Source: Rhizobium lentis (lineage in GTDB: Bacteria; Pseudomonadota; Alphaproteobacteria; Rhizobiales; Rhizobiaceae). Taken from it: a stretch of 64,000 nucleotides of DNA. Location: assembly GCF_014200175.1 (NCBI RefSeq), contig NZ_JACHBD010000004.1, forward strand, positions 310,001 through 374,000, given 5' to 3'. Made by a program: the position numbers and the translations under genes. Under the pieces are notes generated by a model. The model was not told the origin of the DNA. It saw only the letters and a list, made by a program, of their open reading frames with translations, and made no database searches. Below, piece after piece: positions 1-7,399 of this stretch; the first letter of the stretch is position 1; each line of letters starts with the position of its first letter.

Positions 1-923
1 GTTGTGCCGTCGATCATTCCATCAGGGTAGTTGCCGGCGTCGGAGACCATCAGAGCTCCGCAGCCCAGCGCTTCCCAGCAGCGCATATTCCCTCGATCGG
101 AGCCGGCCATGTCGACAGCTCCGTTCAATACGATTTTTGCTTGCGATATTGCTCGATACAGGTCGCGCCCAAAAACAGGCTGCTCGGAAACTGCGCGAAT
201 GCCCTTAGGCCGCCGATGTGCATTCAGAGGCAAGAGCCACCCTAAAGGGACTTCAGCTAACCGCGTAAGGCGGGACCGGTCCAAATGGTAGACAACCCGA
301 AAACCCTTGCGAAGCTCGGAGACCGCCTCCAGGATCTCGGCGCGTTTGCGGTGGTGGCGGCTATAGCCTCCAACGAACAAGATATCGATCGGCCGGTTGC
401 CATTGTCAGCATATCCATCCATCTCCGGATCGTGCCCCGGAGCGAAGTATTCTGCGCGCCACCCTCGATCTCTATAGCTTTGCAGAATAGTCGGAAAATT
501 GCAGACGAGGAGATCATAAGCTCCGAAATCCGCATTGCCGGATGGCGCTGCTCGCCAAGCGATCGACCTCTTTACAGTCCCCGGCAACTTCTTGACGAAG
601 TCATTGCCGTAGCGGACCGGATCAAGATTGTAGAAGATCTCCGTGCGGTGGTGCTCGATCTGACTGAGCAGCACCTGCTCCGGCGCCGTGTTGGCCGCAA
701 GACCGTGTTCCGTTGCCCAAAAGCGCTGAGTTATGACGTCATCGCCTGTGGTGAAGAATGCGTCACCATCTCCGTCGATGACAGGTTTCAGCAGATGGCA
801 CGCCCCGAAGGAATCCGAAAGGAAAACCTGAAGTCTCTCAGAAAAAGAACTTGCTGATGACGCCAGCTTATTGAGTCTCCTCACATATGCGGGGTATAGG
901 CCGAAGTTCTGAAAGACGCGCAT
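1..923 (-). CDS. Glycosyltransferase, CgeB-like (3' part cut by window edge)
   Basis: Reading leftward from an ATG at 923, an open frame runs to the window edge without a stop, so the C-terminus is missing. Near the cut end lies the stretch NMRCWEALGCGALMVSD, typical of the nucleotide-sugar-binding part of GT-B glycosyltransferases of the CgeB/glycosyltransferase family 1 type, followed by NYPDGMIDGT. Earlier stretches such as DILFVGGYSRHHRKR also fit this fold. It probably transfers a sugar to a surface polysaccharide or protein in the cytoplasm. It is divergent from the acetyltransferase at 1021, so the three left-edge genes look like a polysaccharide-decoration group. Substrate unknown. 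Confidence 0.7.
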   Translation of the reverse strand, partial: MRVFQNFGLYPAYVRRLNKLASSASSFSERLQVFLSDSFGACHLLKPVIDGDGDAFFTTGDDVITQRFWATEHGLAANTAPEQVLLSQIEHHRTEIFYNLDPVRYGNDFVKKLPGTVKRSIAWRAAPSGNADFGAYDLLVCNFPTILQSYRDRGWRAEYFAPGHDPEMDGYADNGNRPIDILFVGGYSRHHRKRAEILEAVSELRKGFRVVYHLDRSRLTRLAEVPLGWLLPLNAHRRPKGIRAVSEQPVFGRDLYRAISQAKIVLNGAVDMAGSDRGNMRCWEALGCGALMVSDAGNYPDGMIDGT

Positions 924-1020
924 TTTTGTGACCGATCCATGACTTACAGAAAAGCCGCGTATCACCAAAACCGGCCTTTGGCGATAATGATCTTCGAAGC
1001 GGGATGACGAGGGCGAAAGA

Positions 1021-1602
1021 GTGTTTGCCAATATGATTTTGACGGCAAGAGAACGACTGCTTGCGGGCCTTGCAACATCGGCCGCCAAGCGTGACGCATT
1101 GATCGCCGCCTCCACAAAACTTGGCTCCGAAGGAAGAGTCTTCAATATTCGAAACGACAAGAACGCGGTCAAAGTCGGCCCCAACGGCATGATCCGTGGT
1201 GAACTCCTGACTTTCGGCTTCGGCGGCAGGATCGAGATAGGCGACTGGTTTTATCTCGGCCCACAATCGACGATATGGTCAGCAAGCGAGATCGTCATTG
1301 GCGACAGGGTTCTCATCTCCCACTCCGTTGCGATCCACGACAGTGACAGCCACCCCACCGATCCTCAGTTGCGTTTCGAACAGACGAGACAGATTCTCAC
1401 CTCTGGGCACCCCCGTACAAACCCAGGCGTAAAAACGAAGCCTGTCCTCATCGGAAACGATGTGTGGATTGGCATGGGCGCCATAATTTTGAAGGGCGTG
1501 ACAATCGGCGACCGCGCCATTATTGGTGCGCGAGCAATCGTCAAGACAAACGTCCCAGCTGACGGCTTTGTGCCGTCTCCCACCAGCGAGCCAAATGTAT
1601 GA
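1021..1602 (+). CDS. Hexapeptide-repeat (left-handed beta-helix) acyltransferase
   Basis: A 193-residue protein with imperfect hexapeptide repeats from about residue 66 to 175 (IEIGDWF, IVIGDRVLI, VLIGNDVWIG, VTIGDRAIIGA), the signature of trimeric left-handed beta-helix O-acetyltransferases. The segment HDSDSHP (residues 106-112) holds the candidate catalytic histidine. Start taken as GTG at 1021 after the purine-rich stretch GAGGGCGAAAGA; ATG at 1033 is an alternative. It probably acetylates a sugar of a surface polysaccharide. The usual closing GNPA-like motif is missing: the last 15 residues look unrelated to the family and a neighbouring frame reads PPASQMY, so a terminal frameshift is possible. 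Its stop overlaps the next start. Confidence 0.75.
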   Translation: MFANMILTARERLLAGLATSAAKRDALIAASTKLGSEGRVFNIRNDKNAVKVGPNGMIRGELLTFGFGGRIEIGDWFYLGPQSTIWSASEIVIGDRVLISHSVAIHDSDSHPTDPQLRFEQTRQILTSGHPRTNPGVKTKPVLIGNDVWIGMGAIILKGVTIGDRAIIGARAIVKTNVPADGFVPSPTSEPNV

Positions 1603-2498
1603 AGAACCGCCTCCGCCGCAAGTTTCGAGATTTCATGTTTCAGACGAGACGGCTCGTTGGCCTAGAAAAACTGCTCATCATGCAGGGCGAAACTCGCGCG
1701 CATCAGATCGCACAACTGGGCGCCATAGGTACGCTTGCTGATGCCGAGTTTTCGGTCTTCTCGCAGTGGGGCGAAGATGGGATCATTTCCTGGCTGATCG
1801 ATACTATCAAGCCCTCGTCAACCACGTTCGTCGAGTTCGGTGTCGAAGATTACCGAGAGAGCAACACCCGATACTTACTCGCTTCTCGATATTGGTCCGG
1901 GCTCATCATCGATGGTTCAGAAGCAAACATTGCTTCTATCCGCTCCGATGACGTCGCTTACAAATACGATCTGCAGACACGCGCGGCGTTTATCGACCGG
2001 GACAATATTGAAAGCCTTATCGCTTCGGCTGGCTTCAATGGAGACCTCGGCATCCTCAGCGTTGACATAGATGGTGTTGACTATTGGGTGCTTGAAAGGA
2101 TCCCTCAGAGAGCTGCGATCGTGATTGTCGAATACAATCAGGGCTTCGGCGACGCTCCGCTAAGCGTACCATATGACCCATCGTTTATCCGGCTGAACAA
2201 GCACTATTCCGGCATGTATTGGGGCGCTTCTCTGGCTGCCTTCAAGCATCTGCTCGAAGGCAAAGGCTACGAATTTGCAGGCACCAATCGAGCCGGCACC
2301 AATGCGTTCTTCATTGATGCGGCTTATTCCGACAAACTGTCTGGCAAGCTGGGACGCCGCCACGAATGGCCCTGCCGCATGCGGGAAGTCCGCAATCCGG
2401 ACGGCAGCCTCGCCTTCAAAACATATAGCGAGGCTAAAAATTTGTTGAATGGCCTACCGGTCGTAAACGTGACCACGGGCGAAACTGTCACTCTGTAG
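1599..2498 (+). CDS. FkbM/SAM-methyltransferase-like protein of a polysaccharide locus
   Basis: Starts by ATGA overlap with the acetyltransferase, so the two are probably translated together. The 299-residue protein contains FSQWGEDGIISWLI, FVEFGVEDYRESNTRYLL and LSVDIDGVDYWVLE. These resemble the SAM-binding core of FkbM-type methyltransferases (acidic end of strand 1, then a D-x-D-G block), although a classical GxGxG loop is not evident. No signal peptide or membrane segment. Neighbours suggest a role in modifying a surface glycan. The family call is from pattern recognition only; it could be a related domain of unknown function. Confidence 0.6.
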   Translation: MKNRLRRKFRDFMFQTRRLVGLEKLLIMQGETRAHQIAQLGAIGTLADAEFSVFSQWGEDGIISWLIDTIKPSSTTFVEFGVEDYRESNTRYLLASRYWSGLIIDGSEANIASIRSDDVAYKYDLQTRAAFIDRDNIESLIASAGFNGDLGILSVDIDGVDYWVLERIPQRAAIVIVEYNQGFGDAPLSVPYDPSFIRLNKHYSGMYWGASLAAFKHLLEGKGYEFAGTNRAGTNAFFIDAAYSDKLSGKLGRRHEWPCRMREVRNPDGSLAFKTYSEAKNLLNGLPVVNVTTGETVTL

Positions 2499-2664
2499 AC
2501 GTCGCCTGATCACCGCCCCACCCGCCCACATCTTCATCCAGGCTACTGGCAATGATTTCTAAGATGCGGTGTAAAATTGGCTTCAGCGCATCGATGTCGC
2601 GCGCCTGCTCAATTTCTTTCCGCAGCTGCAAGACCGTCGCCCTCTGTTGTTCAACCGTTTGCAT
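2488..2664 (-). CDS. Small helical protein, 58 residues, unknown
   Basis: A complete leftward frame of 58 codons beginning MQTVEQQRATVLQLRKEIEQ and ending near GGWGGDQATSTE. The first 40 residues have the heptad pattern of an amphipathic helix or short coiled coil (VLQLRKEIEQ, LKPILHRILEII). A weak purine stretch (AGAGACAAG) precedes the ATG. Its stop lies inside the convergent 1599-2498 gene, an 11-base overlap. No recognised function; supported by the coherent composition of the frame only. Confidence 0.45.
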   Translation of the reverse strand: MQTVEQQRATVLQLRKEIEQARDIDALKPILHRILEIIASSLDEDVGGWGGDQATSTE

Positions 2665-2899
2665 CTTGTCTCTACATCTCTAGACCGCAGCCATCAATAC
2701 CGACGCTATAGATCAATTTCGGTCCGCTGCGCGTGGTGCCTCAAGCCGGAATTTCTCTTCTCGCGCGGCGGCTCTGGCTCGCAGAGGCTGCATGAGGGAC
2801 ATCTCAATTGCCATTAGCAACCATACAAACCCGTTTTTCAAGGAAACCTCACCTCGGCACATTTTGCGAGACCGTTCCTACTGTCTCTGAGAGCGAAAG

Positions 2900-2910
2900 G
2901 CAATTGACCA
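2900..2910. repeat. 11-bp direct repeat, copy 1 (flanks the ligase gene)
   Basis: GCAATTGACCA occurs here, just downstream of the ligase stop, and again at 4013-4023 just upstream of its start. The two copies bracket the ligase gene almost exactly, which could be a scar of gene insertion or chance. Confidence 0.4.
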
Positions 2911-2914
2911 GATC

Positions 2915-3982
2915 TTATGATGATGGCGGGAGAGACAAGTCAAAGAACAGGGCACTGTCCTCCTCGTCTCGCAGCCCCTTATAGGACGGGTGGCGCAGCT
3001 TGCCGTCATGCGTCCAGTCTCGATATTCGATCTCGGCAACCAGCTTCGGCTTGATCCAGACGAGGTTCTTGCGCCCGCCGGAATATTTGACGGTCGGCTT
3101 GGTCGCCTTGATCTTGTCCATCGTTGCGCGGAGCTTCATCGCCTCGTCTGCCTTGAAGCCCGTTCCCACATGTCCGACGTAAACTAGCTCGCCACCCTTC
3201 CGAGCAGCCAGGAGGAGCGCGCCGATATTCCCGAACGCGGCGCTGGAGCGCTGATATCCAACGATCGCGAAGCCGTCGCTCTGAATGCATTTGATCTTCA
3301 ACCACTCGCCGCCACGGCCGCTGCGATAAGTGCTGTTGCGGTCCTTGGCGATGATACCTTCAAGCCCATGCTCGCATGCGATACGGAACAGCACCTCTCC
3401 ATCCGCTTCGATTTCCTCGGATAGCCTGATCGCCTCCTCGCCGCCGGCAGGCACAAGCCCCTCGAGCAGATGGCGTCGGGCAGTGAGTTCCGTTTCCGTA
3501 AGGTCGTGGCCGTCGAAATATAAAAGGTCGAACGCCATGAAGACCGCTTCCCGCGACATCCTCTTTCCCCCACGGCCTCCGAGCGACTGCTGAAGCCTGC
3601 CGAAGTCCGACCGGCCCTGCTCGTCGAATACGACGGCTTCGCCATCCAGTATCGCGGTGGAGACAGGAAGGCGTTTTGCCTCCGCCTCGATCGCCGGGAA
3701 GCGGCCAGTCCAGTCATGGCCGCCGCGCGTCAGAATGCGGACGCCCTTCGGCTCGATATGAACGGCCAGGCGATAGCCATCCCATTTCACCTCGAAGGCC
3801 CACTGCCGGCCTTTCGGCGGCCGCGGCTTCAAGAGCGCCAGGCAGGGATCTACCCGCGCAGGCATGGGATCGAGGGTGAGTTGGGGTTGAGCAGGGTCAC
3901 GCCGTCGGCGCTGCCCGCCGCGCAGCGGAGCGGAGGTGTCGCCGAGGAGCGGCTGCGGGGGCCTGCGAGGCGGCTTTGTCAT
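2915..3982 (-). CDS. ATP-dependent DNA ligase (LigD-type ligase domain only)
   Basis: A 355-residue ligase with a nucleotidyltransferase core and an OB-fold. Motif I is EVKWDGYR at residues 64-71, so Lys66 is the expected adenylation site. ILDGEAVVFDE, FMAFDLLYFDG, LEGIIAKDR and EWLKIKC correspond to the later motifs, and WIKPKLVAEIEYRDWT lies in the OB domain. It seals nicks or double-strand breaks in non-homologous end joining together with Ku. The polymerase and phosphoesterase domains of full LigD are absent, as in the stand-alone LigD paralogues common in rhizobia. The first 40 residues are basic and proline-rich, probably disordered. No Ku gene is in view. Flanked by 11-bp direct repeats. 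Confidence 0.88.
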   Translation of the reverse strand: MTKPPRRPPQPLLGDTSAPLRGGQRRRRDPAQPQLTLDPMPARVDPCLALLKPRPPKGRQWAFEVKWDGYRLAVHIEPKGVRILTRGGHDWTGRFPAIEAEAKRLPVSTAILDGEAVVFDEQGRSDFGRLQQSLGGRGGKRMSREAVFMAFDLLYFDGHDLTETELTARRHLLEGLVPAGGEEAIRLSEEIEADGEVLFRIACEHGLEGIIAKDRNSTYRSGRGGEWLKIKCIQSDGFAIVGYQRSSAAFGNIGALLLAARKGGELVYVGHVGTGFKADEAMKLRATMDKIKATKPTVKYSGGRKNLVWIKPKLVAEIEYRDWTHDGKLRHPSYKGLRDEEDSALFFDLSLPPSS

Positions 3983-4012
3983 CCTCGCACTTCATCAGCC
4001 ATGTCTTAAAAA

Positions 4013-4023
4013 GCAATTGACCA
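4013..4023. repeat. 11-bp direct repeat, copy 2
   Basis: Second copy of GCAATTGACCA, upstream of the ligase start; see 2900-2910. Confidence 0.4.
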
Positions 4024-4129
4024 AGAATGATTATTGACTCGCCAGCCGATGAGAACATATTGAGAACGCTCAGGCGGAGCAGTCAACAACATGTGCGGCG
4101 GAAAGGACCTCGCGAGAGGATGATGACGC

Positions 4130-4408
4130 ATGGCCGAAACGATCGGCGAGGCAATGGATGCAGGATGGGAGATCAGCGCCAGGTGCGCTTGGGGACGGCG
4201 GGAGGGGCTGAAGAGCGTCCGAGAATGCCTGTGGAAGCACAAGCTCGATATCGTCACCCTGGTGGCGACGAGAGGCCGGGATTTCCCGCTGGCCATGCTG
4301 TCGCAGCGCATGCGCTGTCCGGTCTGCGGCAGCCGTCGCGTAGCGATCGCGTATTTGCCGAAGGACACGCCGAGGGCGATGACGATGTCGAGGAGCGTGA
4401 AATGGTAG
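4130..4408 (+). CDS. Small CxxC protein of unknown function
   Basis: A 92-residue protein (MAETIGEAMDAGWEISARC...) with one C-terminal pair CPVCGSRRVAIAY. That is half of a zinc-ribbon knuckle, with only one other Cys nearer the N-terminus. The start follows the GAGAGG stretch. It overlaps the next gene by seven bases and so probably forms a four-gene operon with it. Proteins of this layout recur in rhizobial genomes, but no function is known to me. Confidence 0.6.
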   Translation: MAETIGEAMDAGWEISARCAWGRREGLKSVRECLWKHKLDIVTLVATRGRDFPLAMLSQRMRCPVCGSRRVAIAYLPKDTPRAMTMSRSVKW

Positions 4409-4629
4409 CTGACAGCCTGACGATCGATGACACGATACCGCAGCTCGCCCGCTGCCATTGCGGCCACGATCCGGACGTGACTCATGACGGGCACAAGACC
4501 GTCATCACCTGCTCGAATTGCAAGGAAAAGATGACTGTCGAGACGACACCGTTCTTTCGCAGCGCCGCCGCCCGGCTGGAGCATCAGACATGGCGGGCGG
4601 CATCCGCGTGGAATGAGATGAGGCGGTGA
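4402..4629 (+). CDS. Lar-like zinc-ribbon protein
   Basis: A 75-residue protein started at ATG 4402 after GAGGAG (4390-4395). It has two Cys pairs (RCHCG near residue 19, TCSNCK near residue 40), then ETTPFFRSAAARLEHQTW and a closing AWNEMRR. This spacing resembles the restriction-alleviation (Lar) family, whose members soften host type I restriction. In this position it may equally be a chromosomal zinc-ribbon protein. A longer in-frame extension upstream to 4027 exists but lacks family features. Confidence 0.6.
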   Translation: MVADSLTIDDTIPQLARCHCGHDPDVTHDGHKTVITCSNCKEKMTVETTPFFRSAAARLEHQTWRAASAWNEMRR

Positions 4630-4633
4630 CGGC

Positions 4634-4873
4634 ATGCGCAGATTTTTAGAAACACCGAACTGGAACCCGGGCTATATGAACGTGGCGCCGCAGCACACCG
4701 TCATCATGGCCGAATGCACTGCTTGCGGTGCGCGACAGGAGTTCATGCGCGAACGTCTGCCGGCGAACCTGCGTCAGGCAAGCATACGCGATGTAGAAAA
4801 GCGCTTGAAATGCTCTTCGTGCGGCGCAAAGGCAGGCAAGCTGAGATTCGGAAGTTTTCTCGGAGATGAATAG
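4634..4873 (+). CDS. Zinc-ribbon protein (paralogue of 60966-61235)
   Basis: A 79-residue protein with knuckles AECTACGARQ and KCSSCGAKAGKL, about 32 residues apart, giving a four-Cys zinc ribbon. Its core (ECTACG, then a basic helix with DVEKRLKCSSCG) matches the layout of the protein at 60966-61235 (RCRACR ... LAKRLQCQGCG). The two are probably members of one family on either side of the prophage. It lies 4 bases after the Lar-like gene. DNA or RNA binding is plausible but unproven. Confidence 0.6.
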   Translation: MRRFLETPNWNPGYMNVAPQHTVIMAECTACGARQEFMRERLPANLRQASIRDVEKRLKCSSCGAKAGKLRFGSFLGDE

Positions 4874-4882
4874 GGAAATGAG

Positions 4883-5104
4883 ATGAGCGACACCGATAGG
4901 CCGACACTGACCAAGGCAGCGGAAATGGACGTTCATTATTGCGAGCAAGAAGGATGTGAGGACTGGGGCAGCTGGGGCAATTTCCTTTCCCCCTCTGCAG
5001 CGACCCGCTGGTGGTGCTTTGAGCATTTCCCTCATAAAACTGATGCGCAGGAACAGGCGCTTCGGCGGAAGCTCAACGTGGCCTCGGCCGGGGATATTCT
5101 GTGA
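4883..5104 (+). CDS. Small Cys-containing protein, unknown
   Basis: A 73-residue protein beginning MSDTDRPTLTK. It has HYCEQEGCEDWGSWG and RWWCFEHFPH, so three Cys plus His residues could bind one metal ion. Last gene of the small rightward cluster, 9 bases after the previous stop, with GGGAAATGAG as likely ribosome-binding region. Function unknown. Confidence 0.55.
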   Translation: MSDTDRPTLTKAAEMDVHYCEQEGCEDWGSWGNFLSPSAATRWWCFEHFPHKTDAQEQALRRKLNVASAGDIL

Positions 5105-5132
5105 TCGCAGAACTTATCCTCAGCCCACACCG

Positions 5133-5609
5133 TTAGACGATCGCCAGCGCCAGCCCCACGCCGGAAACCATTCCCGCGATGAAAAGCGCCACGCCGATGA
5201 AAACACCGCTGCGGCCGGCGATGCTGCCGTTCTCGGCGTCCGGCGCGATTAACACCAGCAGGCAGGCCCAGGCGAGCATCCAGGCGATGAAGGCGCTGAC
5301 CGGCGAATTGACCAGGTGGTCGGCGCGATCGTAGAGGCGCACGATCATCACCCATACGCGCTGGAAGAAGATGATCAGCACGATCGAGAATACGGCGACG
5401 ATCAGAAAGTCCGGCCCTTCCCGGCCGGAGCGCATGGCGCGGGCCGCGTCGTTTGCCCATCGCACCAGCACGGCAAACGTCACGCCGAGCACTAGGCTCG
5501 AGGAGATCTCGACCATCCGCTCGTAAGGAATGAAAAGATTGAGCAGCCAGAAGGACACGACGGCCGATAGCGCAGACCAGGCCGCAATGCTCGTTTTCAG
5601 CCGCTTCAT
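5133..5609 (-). CDS. Phage membrane protein, about four helices
   Basis: A 158-residue hydrophobic protein. Likely transmembrane helices lie near residues 10-28, 36-52, 70-88, 108-122 and 135-157 (the count is uncertain). It is the last gene of a three-gene leftward operon (6072 to 5133) joined by ATGA overlaps. Such membrane genes at the end of phage late regions may act as holin partners or superinfection factors, but nothing in the sequence decides this. Confidence 0.55.
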   Translation of the reverse strand: MKRLKTSIAAWSALSAVVSFWLLNLFIPYERMVEISSSLVLGVTFAVLVRWANDAARAMRSGREGPDFLIVAVFSIVLIIFFQRVWVMIVRLYDRADHLVNSPVSAFIAWMLAWACLLVLIAPDAENGSIAGRSGVFIGVALFIAGMVSGVGLALAIV

Positions 5610-5800
5610 CGCTTCTTTCCCTTTTTCATCGAATTCAATGTCACTGTCGCGAGCTCATGGACGCCGTTGCGCCTTCGTTCGAACGTCACCACCGTCTGGG
5701 CAAGCTCGGCCTGCAGCGTGCGCTTTTCTTCCTCGACGTCAGGATCCACCCAAAGGGACCATTTCCCGCGCGGCCGGCGAAACCAGTTGAGCAACATCAT
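5606..5800 (-). CDS. Small basic phage protein, unknown
   Basis: A 64-residue protein (MMLLNWFRRPRGKW...KKGKKR), charged, with an amphipathic N-terminus and a lysine-rich tail. Overlaps both neighbours by four bases (ATGA), so translation is probably coupled. No family recognised. Confidence 0.5.
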   Translation of the reverse strand: MMLLNWFRRPRGKWSLWVDPDVEEEKRTLQAELAQTVVTFERRRNGVHELATVTLNSMKKGKKR

Positions 5801-6072
5801 TCGCCCCTCCTCCTGCCGTTGATCTGCGCCATGGCGAGAGGCAGGATGACATCCATCGTGTCGGTGAATTTCTGCGCAAGCGGGGTTACGAGTTTAAGGG
5901 TCGCGACATGTTCCTGCTGCGCCTTTGCCAGGGCCTCGTCAAAAGCCGCCCTGTCCTTCGCTCTGCCATAACGTTCATAGAGATAGAGGCCGAGAAAGAT
6001 CAGCGTCGTCACGGCAAATACGCCGCCATTCTGCAGCATCCACTTGGCCACCTCTGGCGGGATAGGTATCAT
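5797..6072 (-). CDS. Single-pass membrane protein with cytoplasmic helix
   Basis: A 91-residue protein with one transmembrane helix (GGVFAVTTLIFLGLYLYERY, about residues 16-35) followed by a charged alpha-helical tail. First gene of the leftmost phage operon, started after the hairpins at 6113-6216. The shape fits small phage membrane proteins, including some holins, but the lysis cassette at 10.2-11.6 kb already has a better holin candidate. Confidence 0.5.
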   Translation of the reverse strand: MIPIPPEVAKWMLQNGGVFAVTTLIFLGLYLYERYGRAKDRAAFDEALAKAQQEHVATLKLVTPLAQKFTDTMDVILPLAMAQINGRRRGE

Positions 6073-6112
6073 TCGTCATCTGCCAATGTATCAGCGGTCG
6101 CCCGCGTATTGC

Positions 6113-6150
6113 GTCTGCATGCCGCCTCCTCGTCAAGGCGGCATGCAGAC
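6113..6150. terminator. Perfect 14-bp hairpin
   Basis: GTCTGCATGCCGCC (6113-6126) and its exact complement GGCGGCATGCAGAC (6137-6150) flank a 10-base loop. It lies between the acyltransferase stop and the next leftward start. No T-run follows on either strand, so it may be a processing or barrier hairpin rather than a classical terminator. Confidence 0.5.
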
Positions 6151-6191
6151 TATCATCGGATCATTTGGAGGCGGCTACGGGGGTAATCTTA

Positions 6192-6216
6192 CGCCCCATC
6201 ATTTGATGATGGGGCG
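6192..6216 (-). terminator. Hairpin after the acyltransferase gene
   Basis: CGCCCCATCAT (6192-6202) pairs exactly with ATGATGGGGCG (6206-6216) around a 3-base loop, 18 bases downstream of the acyltransferase stop. Stable and placed like a terminator, but the T-run is weak. Confidence 0.55.
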
Positions 6217-6233
6217 GTGGGGCGGTGGGGGCG

Positions 6234-7340
6234 CTACTCGGCCGGTGCGCGACCGCGCCCGAAACCTCGCGCCCACCGAGCCAATGGCTTTTCAATGGTA
6301 TGGAAGCTCAAGGCCGCAAGTGCGAGCGTTATAGGAAGCGTCAAGGTAGTTATCGCCACGGCGGCATAAAACCTGCTCTGAATGTCCATCGGAAAAACGA
6401 TGTAGTAGGTCACGAGCATCATCGTTGGCACGTGAAGAACATAGAGCCCATACGACACCCGCCCAACAAAAGTAGGCACAGGAGACGAAATCAACTTATC
6501 CGCTAGGCGCCCTAGATCGAATTTATCATGCGCAGCGGCGAGGAAATAGATCGCGAACCACATCGCGATAGGAAGCTTGTTCGGGGCGAAAAATGAAGCG
6601 ATGGCAAACCCCACAACGACCGACACAACCAGCACTGCGGGCCGGGCGTCGCGGGCATCACGCCAGAGAGCGGCACACATGATGCCTACGATGAACAGCG
6701 GGAGCCTTAACGGCAAAAATGACGGAACCTCGCCCATCCATAGGTTCATCGTCAATTGCTCCAAGCCGATCGCGAACAACAAGATTCCTGCCGAAATGGC
6801 GATACGGCGAGTATTGCCGAAACCGATCGCCCCGATCAGCAATGGCGCGATCAGGTAGAACTGCCACTCAAGCGAGATGCTCCAAAGAGGCCCGGAAAAC
6901 ATCAGGGACGCTTGCGGAAGGATCGAATCTGGAACCATCCCATGGAGCATCGTCAGATGTAGCCCGAGATGCTGGAAGAAGGCATTCGCCAGGTTTTCAT
7001 CACGAGTTTGGAAGACCGTTCTGACCTGGTGAAGCCACGGGGACTCTCCGAACACCGGCTGGTAAAGGTGGTTGGTCAAGAGCCCAAACACCAATGCGAC
7101 CAGGAAGAGCGGATAAAGACGCATAAATCGCCGGAAAATGTACCTGTCGTAAGGCTCGCCTTCGTTCGACAACATGAGCGTTATTACGAAGCCAGACAAC
7201 ATGACGAAGACCTCGACCGCCTGGTCTCCGTTTGACAGAAACTTAATCCGTGTCCCTGTGATTAGCAGGACATGGCTCGCGAAGACCCAAAGCGCCGCTA
7301 TACCGCGCAGAACCTCGAAATGCGGGATATGCTTTCTCAT
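6234..7340 (-). CDS. Acyltransferase-3 (OafA/Oac-like) membrane O-acyltransferase
   Basis: A 368-residue multi-helix membrane protein. MRKHIPHFEVLRGIAALWVF is the classic start of the family (R-x-x-x-x-F/L-R-G-I-A-A), and the AVEVFVMLSGFVITLML segment is the second conserved block. About ten transmembrane helices follow. The family transfers acetyl groups to sugars of surface polysaccharides at the inner membrane. In prophages (as Oac of phage Sf6) it changes the O-antigen and blocks superinfection. ATG 7340 was chosen over the upstream 7385 because the family start lies there and a hairpin separates the two. Hairpins on both sides suggest an independent cargo (moron) unit. Confidence 0.82.
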   Translation of the reverse strand: MRKHIPHFEVLRGIAALWVFASHVLLITGTRIKFLSNGDQAVEVFVMLSGFVITLMLSNEGEPYDRYIFRRFMRLYPLFLVALVFGLLTNHLYQPVFGESPWLHQVRTVFQTRDENLANAFFQHLGLHLTMLHGMVPDSILPQASLMFSGPLWSISLEWQFYLIAPLLIGAIGFGNTRRIAISAGILLFAIGLEQLTMNLWMGEVPSFLPLRLPLFIVGIMCAALWRDARDARPAVLVVSVVVGFAIASFFAPNKLPIAMWFAIYFLAAAHDKFDLGRLADKLISSPVPTFVGRVSYGLYVLHVPTMMLVTYYIVFPMDIQSRFYAAVAITTLTLPITLALAALSFHTIEKPLARWARGFGRGRAPAE

Positions 7341-7341
7341 A

Positions 7342-7367
7342 GTGCCCCCGATTGATTTCGGGGGCAC
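7342..7367 (-). terminator. Hairpin between tail glycosidase and acyltransferase genes
   Basis: GTGCCCCCGA (7342-7351) pairs exactly with TCGGGGGCAC (7358-7367) around a 6-base loop, between the tail glycosidase stop at 7400 and the acyltransferase start at 7340. Probably ends the late transcript or sits in the acyltransferase leader. No T-run. Confidence 0.55.
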
Positions 7368-7399
7368 CTTAGAGAGTTTGTGCAATGCAATCTAGGCTT

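Noticed and set aside
868..1266. A leftward frame of about 130 codons opposite the acetyltransferase start
   Set aside because: Low-complexity, Cys/Arg-rich translation without domain character; the hexapeptide acetyltransferase on the other strand and the glycosyltransferase start at 923 explain the region better.
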